From Candidatus Saccharibacteria bacterium oral taxon 488 (GTDB lineage Bacteria > Patescibacteriota > Saccharimonadia > Saccharimonadales > Saccharimonadaceae), in NCBI GenBank assembly GCA_010202115.1, contig CP047917.1:744001-808000 (forward strand): a stretch of 64,000 nt of DNA, in the 5' to 3' direction. The number at the start of each line of letters is the position of its first letter. Within the stretch, counting starts at the first letter, position 1. A program made the translations under genes and the position numbers. The notes beneath the pieces are model-generated. The model had not been told where the DNA came from. It was given only the letters and a program-made list of their open reading frames with translations, and made no database searches. This document shows, piece after piece, positions 43,708 to 51,048 of the stretch.

Positions 43708-44028
43708 TCAAACGTCAGTTAGTTTGATGTCTTCGATTTCGCTGGGCCCCAACCAATAAACTCGATCACCAACCTCAAAAATAGGTGTCGCCGCAGTCTC
43801 CAGTGCTGAGGAAATTTGTTTCTCTGTTAACTCCTTAAAGGCTGGGTTTTTGAAAAAATCAGCTTTTTCCATACCGGCATCACTGGCACGACGTAGAATA
43901 TACTCTGCCACTTTGCTAATAATTTTAACCTCTTCCGGCGAAACTCTAACCTCTCGTAGAGCATCCCATTCCTCACGTCCCTGAGGCGGTAATTCCTTCC
44001 TTGGTGTAGTTAGTGGTATCTCGCTCAT
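43708..44028 (-). CDS. uncharacterised 106-residue protein
   Basis: A small soluble, acidic, mostly helical protein with VSPEEVKIISKVAEYILRRA and a conserved-looking end FEVGDRVYWLGPSEIEDIKL, which resembles a small beta-barrel (SH3-like) tail. I do not recognise a family. GAGGAGG lies 12 nt before the ATG and an extended -10 TGATATACT (44063-44071) before that, so this gene has a normal short leader. It converges with the SGNH hydrolase gene, ending 6 nt from it. Confidence 0.65.
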   Translation of the reverse strand: MSEIPLTTPRKELPPQGREEWDALREVRVSPEEVKIISKVAEYILRRASDAGMEKADFFKNPAFKELTEKQISSALETAATPIFEVGDRVYWLGPSEIEDIKLTDV

Positions 44029-44126
44029 AGCTATCTATATCCTCCTCAATATTATTTTCACAAGTATATCATCCTATCGTCAACTCTTGCAATAGAGTAC
44101 GTAATATGTCATCCACATATGAAAAT

Positions 44127-44150
44127 ACCGCGGCCCATGCAGACCGCGGA
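44127..44150 (-). terminator. hairpin downstream of tRNA-Met
   Basis: CCGCGG arms (44128-44133 and 44144-44149) with a 10-nt loop are followed on the minus strand by TATTTT. It sits 14 nt after the encoded CCA of tRNA-Met. On the plus strand it is followed by ATAAAAAA, so it works best for the tRNA. Confidence 0.6.
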
Positions 44151-44163
44151 TAAAAAACAATTT

Positions 44164-44240
44164 TGGTAGCACCGGGTGGACCCGAACCACCGACCTCAGG
44201 CTTATGAGTCCTGCGCTCTAACCAGCTGAGCTACGGTGCC
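44164..44240 (-). tRNA. tRNA-Met (CAT), elongator
   Basis: A 77-nt cloverleaf with CCA encoded and discriminator A. The acceptor begins GGCACCG and pairs through a G1-U72 wobble, so the initiator C1-A72 mismatch is absent. The anticodon loop is CTCATAA, anticodon CAT. The pair closing the anticodon loop is A31-G39, a mismatch. The T arm GGTGG-TTCGGGT-CCACC is canonical. A tRNA-Ile2 (modified CAT) is an alternative, since tilS is present in the window. Confidence 0.88.
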
Positions 44241-44357
44241 ACACGTCACCAATTGTACCAAACGAATCAGAAAATCTCAACCGCCTCGAAAGCCTACTCA
44301 TCAGGCGGGGCCTCAACTGCTCATCAAATAAGGCCAGGCAAGTTTCGCCCCCGGCGA

Positions 44358-44516
44358 CTAGGCCACCAGCTCTACGCCCTCTTCGTCCAGCAGCTCCAGT
44401 CGCCGCATCACCAATGAACGCAACTCCTCGCAGGTCCGCCGGCGCTGCCACGTCCGCAGCCGATCGTTATTGACCGTAGCTAAAAATTGCCCAAGCTCGT
44501 GCTCAGCGATATCCAT
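44358..44516 (-). CDS. 52-residue basic/acidic small protein
   Basis: A short gene starting MDIAEHELGQFLATVNNDRL with AAAGG 7 nt before the ATG and an extended -10 (TGCTATAGT) about 40 nt upstream. It is helical, with an Arg-rich middle (RTWQRRRTCEELRSL) and an acidic end (LLDEEGVELVA). A larger 77-codon frame on the same strand (44218-44451) runs into the tRNA-Met and is rejected. Function unknown; a small regulator is conceivable. Confidence 0.55.
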   Translation of the reverse strand: MDIAEHELGQFLATVNNDRLRTWQRRRTCEELRSLVMRRLELLDEEGVELVA

Positions 44517-44680
44517 ATTGTTACCTTTCTGTGTTTGTTAAACCGTGGTTTTACTATAGCACAGATTTGACATAAGTGCAATAGTATGACAGCTCACACA
44601 ATCACTCGCTCGACATCACCTATCGTCTTCCCTCGGCAAACCGCTTGTGATAAACTGGAGGGAGAGGATTTTACACAAAC

Positions 44681-45412
44681 ATGACCCCGGCTATCATTTC
44701 ATCACTCGCCATCGTCGCCTTCTCGGCACTGATCCACGCTAGTTTTCAGCTCAGCGTCAGCGTCTTGACCTTGCTCAGTGGCCATTCCCTCGGCAAGCAA
44801 ACCGCCCGCCGGAAAGTATTGCGACTGATGAATGGGTTTGTGTGTGGAGTGTTGGTGCTGACGGCGCTGCTGATATCAGCGATCGTTTACTATCTGTCGC
44901 TCGTCATTCATCATGCCGCGCAGGCTGAGCAACTAGTGGCAGCCATTGTCTGCGGGCTGATGGTCGGGCTGGGCGTGGCGACTTGGGCAGTGTACTACCG
45001 GCGGGGTGAAGGTACAGCCTTGTGGCTACCGCGGAACTTCGCGACCTACCTATCAAAGCGCTCAAAAGCGACGCGTCACAGCGCCGAGGCCTTTAGTCTC
45101 GGGATGGCGAGCGTGGTGGCTGAATTACTGTTCATCATCGGGCCGATGACAGCGGCGGGGCTGGCAACGGTCCTATTACCATCAGCCGAGTGGCGCCTCA
45201 TCGCCATTGCCCTTTACGTCGTCATATCACTACTATCACTGATCGTCGTATTAGTGCTGGTCGGCAGCGGCCATTCCCTCGCCCATCTGCAACAGTGGCG
45301 GATGGCGCATAAACGTTTCTTGCAATTTGCAGCTGGCGGCAGCTTGATCATCTTGGGCGGCTTTTTGTTCGTTGATCGAGTGCTCGGCATCGTCAGCTAC
45401 GGAGGTTTTTGA
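44681..45412 (+). CDS. seven-helix membrane protein
   Basis: A 243-residue polytopic protein with about seven membrane helices in two similar halves: ASFQLSVSVLTLLSGHSLG and the later SGHSLAHLQQWRMAHKRFL share a GHSL motif at the ends of helices. I know no family. GGAGGGAGAGGA precedes the ATG, and the stop overlaps the next gene's start (TGATG), so it is coupled to the ATP-cone protein. The three genes from here to 47095 form an operon. Confidence 0.75.
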   Translation: MTPAIISSLAIVAFSALIHASFQLSVSVLTLLSGHSLGKQTARRKVLRLMNGFVCGVLVLTALLISAIVYYLSLVIHHAAQAEQLVAAIVCGLMVGLGVATWAVYYRRGEGTALWLPRNFATYLSKRSKATRHSAEAFSLGMASVVAELLFIIGPMTAAGLATVLLPSAEWRLIAIALYVVISLLSLIVVLVLVGSGHSLAHLQQWRMAHKRFLQFAAGGSLIILGGFLFVDRVLGIVSYGGF

Positions 45413-45711
45413 TGCCAAGCGAACACCCAAACCGACCAATCATCGATGTCGTCAAGCGCGGCAAGCGACCGAGCGAAGAGTTTGACCCGACAAAACTCCA
45501 CCACTCTATCATGGCGACCTGCCTGAGTATCCGCACGCCCGAAGGCCAGGCTGATGACATCGCCAAGTCAGTCACCCTCGGCGTGATGAGTTGGTGCGAG
45601 ACCCGGCCAGAAATTACCACAAACGACATCCGACACCGCGCGGCGCAGTTACTACAGAAACTACACACCGACGCAGCATTTGTTTATCAACACCATAAGA
45701 CGATCATGTAG
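45412..45711 (+). CDS. stand-alone ATP-cone domain protein
   Basis: A 99-residue protein that is nearly all ATP-cone, the nucleotide-sensing domain of NrdR and of class I and III ribonucleotide reductases. The start VVKRGKRPSEEFDPTKLHHS and the end of the domain (AAQLLQKLHTDAAFVYQHHK) match the family. There is no zinc ribbon as in NrdR, so DNA binding by that route is excluded. ATG 45412 overlaps the upstream stop; an ATG one codon earlier is also possible. A role as a dATP/ATP sensor acting on a partner is inferred. Confidence 0.82.
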   Translation: MPSEHPNRPIIDVVKRGKRPSEEFDPTKLHHSIMATCLSIRTPEGQADDIAKSVTLGVMSWCETRPEITTNDIRHRAAQLLQKLHTDAAFVYQHHKTIM

Positions 45712-45718
45712 GGGGCAC

Positions 45719-47095
45719 ATGGCACAAAAACCAACTTTTGACTATGATGTAATTGTTATCGGCAGCGGCGCTGGCGGTTCACCGGCCGCAACTGTCTTGG
45801 CACGCGCTGGCAAGAAAGTCGCCATCATCGAGCGCGGTACCTTTGGCGGCGAATCCCCAAACTGGGGCGACATTCCGACCGGCGCCCTGCTCTACACTGC
45901 CGACGTCTATCACGAGGCCAAAACAGCGGCCAAGTTCGGCCTGCGCACCAGTACAGTCGGCTATAATTATCCATCGCTCCTCGCCTGGAAAGACACCGCC
46001 ATCAAGCGCACTGGCACCGGCGGCAACCGCAGTTACTACGAGAAACAAGGCATCAGCGTCTTTACCGGTAGCGCCCACTTTCTCAGTCCCAACGAGATTA
46101 CCGTCAATCGCCGCCACTTATCCGCGCGCAAATTCCTGATCGCCAGCGGCTCAACCTGGCGCGATGATCACATCCCGGGCCTCGACGAAGTGGCCCATCA
46201 CACGCCACAAACCATCCTCTCGCTCAAGCGCCCGCCCAAAACACTGTTCGTTGTCGGCTCTGGCACGACAGCGATGGAGTTGGCATATTTATTCTCGACC
46301 TTTGGCAGCAAGGTGTATGTCGCCGAGACCGCCGGGCGCATCTTGCCCGAGTTTGACCAGGAAGTTGGCGAGCTGATCGCCGCTGACGCCAAGGCACAGC
46401 GCGGTATGAACATCCTCACCCAGACAAAGCTGGTCGCCGTCCAGAAAGACGGCATCGCAAAGCGCGTCACCTACGCTCGTGGCGGCCAGCAGCATTCAGT
46501 GCGCGTTGATGAAATCCTCGTCGCCGACGACCGCCTACCGACGACCGACATTGGCCTAGAAAATGCGGGCGTAGCATATACTGAACATGGTATTCAAGTC
46601 AGCGAAGCGATGCAGACTTCGGCACGGCACATCTTTGCGGCTGGCAGCGTCGTTGACCTTCAGGCACAGACACACACCATTCTCAGCCACAGCCGCACCG
46701 CTGCACACAACTTACTACACCGTAATTTCATCGCGCTTGACGATAGGCCGCGTTTGACGATCGCCTTCACCGACCCGCAGATCGCCCGAACGGGACTAGA
46801 CGAGGACGACTGTCTGCGCCGTGATTTGAAAGTAAGTATTGCCCTTGCGCCACTGACCTTGACCGCTCGCAGCAACATCACCGACCGACGCAGTGGGTTC
46901 GTCAAATTGATCAGCGACAAAAAAGGCGTCCTGCTCGGCGCCACCATCGTCGCACCAGGCGCTAGCGACTTGATGACTGGCCTCAGCCTCGCCATCCGCC
47001 ACGGCCTGACCGCCAAACAACTGATGAGCACACCAAACTGTTTCACCGCCTGGTCAGAGGCGGTACGCATTGCGGCGGGGAAATTGGCAGCGTGA
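45719..47095 (+). CDS. FAD/NAD(P)-dependent disulfide-reductase-like protein lacking the redox cysteines
   Basis: A 458-residue member of the dihydrolipoamide dehydrogenase/mercuric reductase family. The FAD site VIVIGSGAGGSPAATVLARAG and the NAD(P) site LFVVGSGTTAMELAYLFSTFG are intact, and the dimerisation domain follows from about 330. The place of the redox-active CxxxxC reads GGESPNWGDIPTGAL, so both cysteines are replaced (Ser and Asp). It should bind FAD and perhaps act as an oxidase or transhydrogenase, but not by disulfide exchange. The start is ATG 45719 with GGGGG before it, 7 nt after the ATP-cone gene. Confidence 0.9.
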   Translation: MAQKPTFDYDVIVIGSGAGGSPAATVLARAGKKVAIIERGTFGGESPNWGDIPTGALLYTADVYHEAKTAAKFGLRTSTVGYNYPSLLAWKDTAIKRTGTGGNRSYYEKQGISVFTGSAHFLSPNEITVNRRHLSARKFLIASGSTWRDDHIPGLDEVAHHTPQTILSLKRPPKTLFVVGSGTTAMELAYLFSTFGSKVYVAETAGRILPEFDQEVGELIAADAKAQRGMNILTQTKLVAVQKDGIAKRVTYARGGQQHSVRVDEILVADDRLPTTDIGLENAGVAYTEHGIQVSEAMQTSARHIFAAGSVVDLQAQTHTILSHSRTAAHNLLHRNFIALDDRPRLTIAFTDPQIARTGLDEDDCLRRDLKVSIALAPLTLTARSNITDRRSGFVKLISDKKGVLLGATIVAPGASDLMTGLSLAIRHGLTAKQLMSTPNCFTAWSEAVRIAAGKLAA

Positions 47096-47112
47096 TGAGG
47101 AGTGGATACTCC

Positions 47113-47412
47113 ATGACCATGGTGTCAGTAGGAAAAGAGAGCGAAGCGAAGAACATCGCCAAGGCTCTCGTCGAGCAAAAACTGGCCGCGTGTGTGCAGC
47201 TGCTGCCGATTTAGTCAACCTACATTTGGCAAGGAAATTTTGAATGCGATGCAGAGATCTTGATGCTTATCAAGTCGCGTAAGGATAACTTCGCAGCAAT
47301 TGAAAGAGTAGTCAGGTCGCTCCATAGCTATGACGTGGCAGAGATAATATCGTTTGATATCGCTGCTGGATCACGGCCGTATCTTGACTGGATCGATGAG
47401 ACATGTAGATGA
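47113..47412 (+). pseudogene. cutA: CutA-like protein with an in-frame TAG
   Basis: Reading from ATG 47113 to TGA 47410-47412 gives a complete CutA1 protein of 99 residues broken only by TAG at 47212-47214. The first part KNIAKALVEQKLAACVQLLP and the parts after the stop (TYIWQGNFECDAEILMLIKS, YDVAEIISFDI, YLDWIDE) follow the whole family pattern. CutA forms trimers and was linked to divalent-cation tolerance. A single change, such as GAG to TAG, accounts for the loss. It follows the flavoprotein gene by 17 nt on the same strand. Confidence 0.85.
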
Positions 47413-47415
47413 ATG

Positions 47416-47970
47416 CTAAACAAGAGCATTCTCAACAATATATTGAGAGGCATCTGCAAGTTTCTCTTTCCACAGACGATCCTTTAAGGCCGCACCCCCG
47501 AGAAGCTTCCTTCTAACACTGAAAAAAGTTAATAAATCCCAGGGATCGGGCTTCTCCCCGTCCAAACGTTGCATCTGCACATCATGAAGTAAACCTACCA
47601 ACGGCGATACTCTATTACTATCAAACTGAAAGGTCGGATAAAGGTGATATCCGTGATCAGGAACTGCAAGAACGCTACCGCGGCGCACCGCAGCAAGTGT
47701 AATGCTGGAAGCATACTCCCCACCACCAAGTTCTTTGACTGCCTCTTCTGTCGTCAGGAATTGATTTTCTTTCAAGAGTTGATTTCTCGCCTCATTGGCG
47801 CGTGCAATTGCCCTGAGGTACATCTGATACCCTGGCGACCTCGAATTACTCAAACCATCAGGACAGCCCTCTCTAAAATCTCTATCAATCTGATTCCTCC
47901 ACTGAGCATCGATTTCTGAAGGAAACTGTCTAGCGGGTAGTTGAGGCAATGAACTTAGACGCTCTGTCAT
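47416..47970 (-). CDS. DNA-binding protein with MbcA/ParS-like C-terminal domain
   Basis: A 184-residue protein. A short helix-turn-helix of excisionase type (FLTTEEAVKELGGG, AAVRRGSVLAVPDHG) leads into YHLYPTFQFD and a C-terminal LLHDVQ, DPWDLLTFFSVRRKLLGG stretch. This order matches the toxin-binding antitoxin-like proteins of the Xre/MbcA/ParS group (DUF2384-like). No RES or other toxin gene is adjacent, so an orphan regulator is likely. An extended -10 (TGCTATATT, 47979-47987) lies 8 nt before the ATG. The stop is 3 nt from the end of the convergent cutA remnant. Confidence 0.68.
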   Translation of the reverse strand: MTERLSSLPQLPARQFPSEIDAQWRNQIDRDFREGCPDGLSNSRSPGYQMYLRAIARANEARNQLLKENQFLTTEEAVKELGGGEYASSITLAAVRRGSVLAVPDHGYHLYPTFQFDSNRVSPLVGLLHDVQMQRLDGEKPDPWDLLTFFSVRRKLLGGAALKDRLWKEKLADASQYIVENALV

Positions 47971-48055
47971 GATGTTCTAATATAGCATGACCAGGTCAAA
48001 AAGGCTAGACGTAGCCACCCCAGCCAATTTACACCACGACTTCACATGTATCAAA

Positions 48056-48084
48056 AACAAAAACGACCTCAACTCATGAGGCCG
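48056..48084 (-). terminator. intrinsic terminator after initiator tRNA
   Basis: An 8-bp stem with one G-U pair (48064-48071 with 48077-48084) and a 5-nt loop is followed on the minus strand by TTTTTGTTTTTG. It begins 16 nt after the CCA of the tRNA. Confidence 0.8.
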
Positions 48085-48099
48085 AAAAATCAATAAACA

Positions 48100-48176
48100 T
48101 GGTTGCGGGGGTAGGATTTGAACCTACGACCTTTTGGTTATGAGCCAAACGAGCTACCAGGCTGCTCTACCCCGCG
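48100..48176 (-). tRNA. initiator tRNA-fMet (CAT)
   Basis: A 77-nt cloverleaf, CCA encoded. The 5' C1 opposite A72 is the unpaired acceptor end typical of bacterial initiators, and the D arm AGAGCAGCCTGGTAGCTC is the initiator form. The anticodon stem TTTGG/CCAAA closes the CTCATAA loop. Initiators normally have three consecutive G-C pairs at 29-31/39-41; here pair 29-41 is U-A. The T arm TAGGTTCAAATCCTA is canonical. Confidence 0.95.
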
Positions 48177-48204
48177 GCACATTGTCCATCTTAGCAAACA
48201 CGAA

Positions 48205-48645
48205 TTATTTTTGCAAGTTCTGACTCGTCCGCCGCGAGCCAAAGAGGAAATTAATCCACTGCTGGAAGTTACTGGTCGGTTGTTTTTGCGGGGTGTTTTG
48301 GGCGGTCGGTTGCTGCTTGGCCGCGTCGGTTGACGGCACGATCAGCAACTTTTCGCCAGGCGAGCCACGGCCCAGGCGCTGGCGCACTGCGAGATCGAGG
48401 TATTCGTCACTTTCATAATATTTCGATTCATATGCCAACAGCTCGGTGCGTAATTTCTCGACCGTCAGCTGGTACTTTTTTTGATCGACCATCTGTTGCA
48501 GTTCATAATTACGCTGCATCGACTCAATCGACCCCCACGCCCAACTCAGCGCGATCAGCGCCGCCGCCGCAACCACAACATTATTCAGCGTCAAATAATC
48601 GTGACGCACGTGGTACCAAAATCGTTTGAGTTTCAGCATGTTCAT
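48205..48645 (-). CDS. DivIC/FtsB-like septum formation protein
   Basis: A 146-residue single-pass membrane protein. A short basic cytoplasmic end is followed by a membrane helix (NVVVAAAALIALSWAWG, about 22-40), a coiled coil (about 42-80) and the family end (ESDEYLDLAVRQRLGRGSPGE). These fit the septum formation initiator family (DivIC/FtsB), which scaffolds the divisome. A Gln/Pro/Thr-rich extracytoplasmic tail of about 45 residues follows, longer than usual. It lies directly downstream of initiator tRNA in the reverse sense, both on the minus strand. Confidence 0.85.
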   Translation of the reverse strand: MNMLKLKRFWYHVRHDYLTLNNVVVAAAALIALSWAWGSIESMQRNYELQQMVDQKKYQLTVEKLRTELLAYESKYYESDEYLDLAVRQRLGRGSPGEKLLIVPSTDAAKQQPTAQNTPQKQPTSNFQQWINFLFGSRRTSQNLQK

Positions 48646-48746
48646 GTTGGTTTTATCAGAAGGTATGGCTATATTATGAGGGGTTGGGTGGGGTTAGTCA
48701 AGATGGGGGTATACTCAAAGGATGCTATTGGATGTGTAAAATCAGG

Positions 48747-49172
48747 CTAGTCTTCTACAAGCATACTTCTGCGAGGAGTTCGGCCTTGATGACTTATGTA
48801 GTTATTCTTCAAGTCCTCCAAGGTTGCCAAGCCTGCGGGAGGATACATTCGAAGTCTACGGCTCTTTGCGATGGCCCTTTCTTTTTCTTGCATGGCCTTT
48901 TCTCTTTGCTGTCTCTCTATTTTGGATATCCTACGTCTTCGCCCTGTCAATGAGGGGTTGGGTAAAGGGGTTCTTTGAAAAGCAGCACGCCTTCTCCACC
49001 CTCTGCCGGAAGGTTCACTATTTACTGCACTCAGAGCTTCCTTCCCAAGCTGTCTCTCGCACGGATATGGCTGTCCGCATTCTCTGCACTTCGCTGTCTC
49101 CACCCCTCTGTCTGCTGGCGCCACCTGCTGTTCTTGTACTGATGACTGATTTGGATATAAATTCTCCGTCAT
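48747..49172 (-). CDS. uncharacterised 141-residue protein
   Basis: A soluble, basic protein with a small zinc-ribbon-like piece (KCRECGQPYPCERQ, three Cys within 11 residues) near 30-42, then a disordered basic part and a helical region of Arg, Glu and Lys (RISKIERQQREKAMQEKER). The start is set at ATG 49172, 8 nt after an extended -10 (TGCTACAAT); six codons upstream lie within the promoter. No family recognised. The spacing fits the local leaderless style. Confidence 0.62.
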   Translation of the reverse strand: MTENLYPNQSSVQEQQVAPADRGVETAKCRECGQPYPCERQLGKEALSAVNSEPSGRGWRRRAAFQRTPLPNPSLTGRRRRISKIERQQREKAMQEKERAIAKSRRLRMYPPAGLATLEDLKNNYISHQGRTPRRSMLVED

Positions 49173-49180
49173 AATACTTG

Positions 49181-49189
49181 ATTGTAGCA
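49181..49189 (-). promoter_or_regulatory. extended -10 of the 141-residue gene
   Basis: TGCTACAAT on the minus strand, 8 nt before ATG 49172. It sets the start of this gene. Confidence 0.58.
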
Positions 49190-49269
49190 TGGATGGTTAA
49201 AAATTAGGAGAGACCAGCTCGTAGCAATCTAGCGAAATTACCAGTCCATTCCGACGGCCTGAAACGATC

Positions 49270-49962
49270 TCAATGCACCAGTTCCGCAAACTCGGAAGAA
49301 TTCACATAGTCAAACTCACATGCCAGATGGTCGCTCAGGAGGTTGTTAACATTCAAGGGGCGCGGCACCGCAGCGCCGAGATATATGGCGGCAATGAGCG
49401 CCGTCGATAAGCTGTGGCGAAGATTGAGTACGGCAAGCTTTTCAAAAATATCCGCTTGATGTGTTTCGAGGTAGGTTTTGTGTAGCTTGGTCATCGAGCC
49501 TTTCGCGAGTTCTGGCTGCGTCACGTCAAGCCCCAGATCCTCGGCCACATCGACGAGGCGCCGGCTGGCTATCGGCGTCAGACAATCGACGTCGTACCTC
49601 GTGTCAATTACCGCCTGATTTTGCCGCCGCTCTCTCCACTGGTTGTACAGCCAATCCACCTGCTCTGTTGCAACTGGCGACGACCGTTTCAGTACTGATA
49701 AATCGGCGCAGAGTTGGTGACCCGCAAAGGTCACGCTGGACAATGTCCGCGAGGAAGCGATATCTGACTCGATCATTTCCAGAAGCCGCGGCACCTCGTC
49801 CTCTGATTCCAGATAGACTGACTTGAACCCAAATTCGAGCAGGCTCTGATCCTCCAGTGAATCAAAATGTGCAAGGTCAATGATGGCCCACGAGTAGCAA
49901 AACGGTTTTGATGCTCCCCGAACCCGGAAATTCTTTGTCCACTCAACATCGAGCGCAGCCAC
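49270..49962 (-). CDS. DEDD-type 3'-5' exonuclease-like protein
   Basis: A 230-residue RNase-H-like exonuclease. The first acidic pair is in ALDVEW (residues 3-8), the second motif is FAGHQLCADLSVL (near 78-90), a third acidic site VIDTRYDVD follows near 115, and NLRHSLSTALIAAIYLG is the last motif, with an H where DEDDh enzymes place it. These fit proofreading or RNA-trimming nucleases. The start GTG lacks a clear ribosome site, and the open frame upstream could be longer; a 21-bp near-tandem repeat (CGCCCGTTTGGT units, 49980-50012) precedes it. It is the last gene with host-like composition before the accessory block. Confidence 0.7.
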   Translation of the reverse strand: MAALDVEWTKNFRVRGASKPFCYSWAIIDLAHFDSLEDQSLLEFGFKSVYLESEDEVPRLLEMIESDIASSRTLSSVTFAGHQLCADLSVLKRSSPVATEQVDWLYNQWRERRQNQAVIDTRYDVDCLTPIASRRLVDVAEDLGLDVTQPELAKGSMTKLHKTYLETHQADIFEKLAVLNLRHSLSTALIAAIYLGAAVPRPLNVNNLLSDHLACEFDYVNSSEFAELVH

Positions 49963-50239
49963 GAGACTTCGTTCCCGACCAAACGGGCGCTCTGGGTCAC
50001 CAAACGGGCGTTCCGCTCACTGCAAGTTTGTTCTCAGGTGCATCGACTTACGTATCCTCCTGGGACGATTTTAACTCACATAGATGCTTTTACCAAGGCT
50101 TTAGAAAATGGTTACCTAAAGGGATAACATTACGAATCTTGATAGCACAAAACTCCAGCTTAAGGACACCATTTCTTGCACCCAAAGATCCGAGTAGCTA
50201 TTGCTTTATTTGCACAGCTAGCTTATATTTACAGTAAAT

Positions 50240-50674
50240 ATGAGCTCAGAATTCAAGCCATTGCCGCGTTTAGACCTAGGACAAACACACCCTCTTGGCC
50301 CCAATCCGCTGGACGACTCCAAGAAGGAGAGCGCAGCGATGACTAGTGATGCCGCAACAGCAGAGTCATGGACAAGTTATAACTTGCCACACATCGAAGC
50401 CCTTAAAAGCAAGGCCCACGAACCTGGAATTCCTTGGCTTGTTAAGGTTTTTCGAGTATGGCGCGCAAATAGGGCTATCGAGAAGCGCAACAATAAGACT
50501 TTTTCGAATATCGGCGTTGCCACCATCAACACCCTAGAGAGCGGTCGTACCGACGGAAAGCGCCTAGTCATCTTCGAGAGGGGTGATGATGGGAGAGAAG
50601 AAGTGGTATTTGAGCCCACTATACCTTATCCAAAGCTTCGCCAAGAAGGTCGGCATAGCAGCCAGCGGCGATGA
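50240..50674 (+). CDS. uncharacterised 144-residue protein
   Basis: A soluble protein with a Pro-rich start, a middle with AHEPGIPWLVKVFRVWRANRAI, and a beta-like end (VATINTLESGRTDGKRLVIFE). No family recognised. A TATATT box lies 10 nt before the ATG with no ribosome site, in the style of the host genes to the left. Coding seems likely from the steady codon use, but this is weak evidence. It is convergent with a 78-residue gene. Confidence 0.55.
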   Translation: MSSEFKPLPRLDLGQTHPLGPNPLDDSKKESAAMTSDAATAESWTSYNLPHIEALKSKAHEPGIPWLVKVFRVWRANRAIEKRNNKTFSNIGVATINTLESGRTDGKRLVIFERGDDGREEVVFEPTIPYPKLRQEGRHSSQRR

Positions 50675-50776
50675 TAAACCTGCTCGACATGTTGCAACTT
50701 GCCCCGACCTTCCCCCGCCAGTAACTTCACTGGAATATGCCGACTTAGCTACTTCAAAATCCGTAATGCCCAGGAA

Positions 50777-51013
50777 TTATCTCCTCAAAGACTCCTGCGC
50801 ATCATCAGCAGCGAAGCGGATCGGGTACATACTCGCTTCTGGAAATTCTCTTTTGAGTTCGGCAGTCAAATCCTTGTAGTGCATATCGGGGTTCTGATCC
50901 AACAGCCTAGTTGCAGCCCGAGACAGATTAACATAAAGCTCGTGTTCCTCGCGCAGCATTTCCTTAATATTCCGCATTACGGTTCTTTCCTCTGGAAGCT
51001 CCAAATCCCTCAT
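50777..51013 (-). CDS. uncharacterised 78-residue protein
   Basis: A short, mostly helical, charged protein: EERTVMRNIKEMLREEHELY, then HYKDLTAELKREFPEAS. It has AGGAG 7 nt before the ATG. No family recognised. Its style (a leader with a ribosome site) differs from host genes to the left. Convergent with the 144-residue gene and divergent from the HTH protein that follows. Confidence 0.55.
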   Translation of the reverse strand: MRDLELPEERTVMRNIKEMLREEHELYVNLSRAATRLLDQNPDMHYKDLTAELKREFPEASMYPIRFAADDAQESLRR

Positions 51014-51048
51014 ATTATCTCCTGTCTCCGTTCGCTTGGGTTATATTC

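Noticed and set aside
44218-44451. 77-codon minus-strand frame next to tRNA-Met
   Set aside because: It enters the tRNA gene and lacks a ribosome site; the overlapping 52-codon frame (44358-44516) has better signals.
4922-47412. Alternative genetic code (stop codon reassigned) to explain HIT, CYTH and CutA stops
   Set aside because: TAA, TGA and TAG all occur inside these genes, yet all three end intact genes too (ruvB TAA, SDR TGA, aspS TAG), so no single reassignment fits.
49980-50012. Near-tandem CGCCCGTTTGGT repeat as an attachment site
   Set aside because: Only two short copies, no second copy at the far end of the block, and no integrase nearby.
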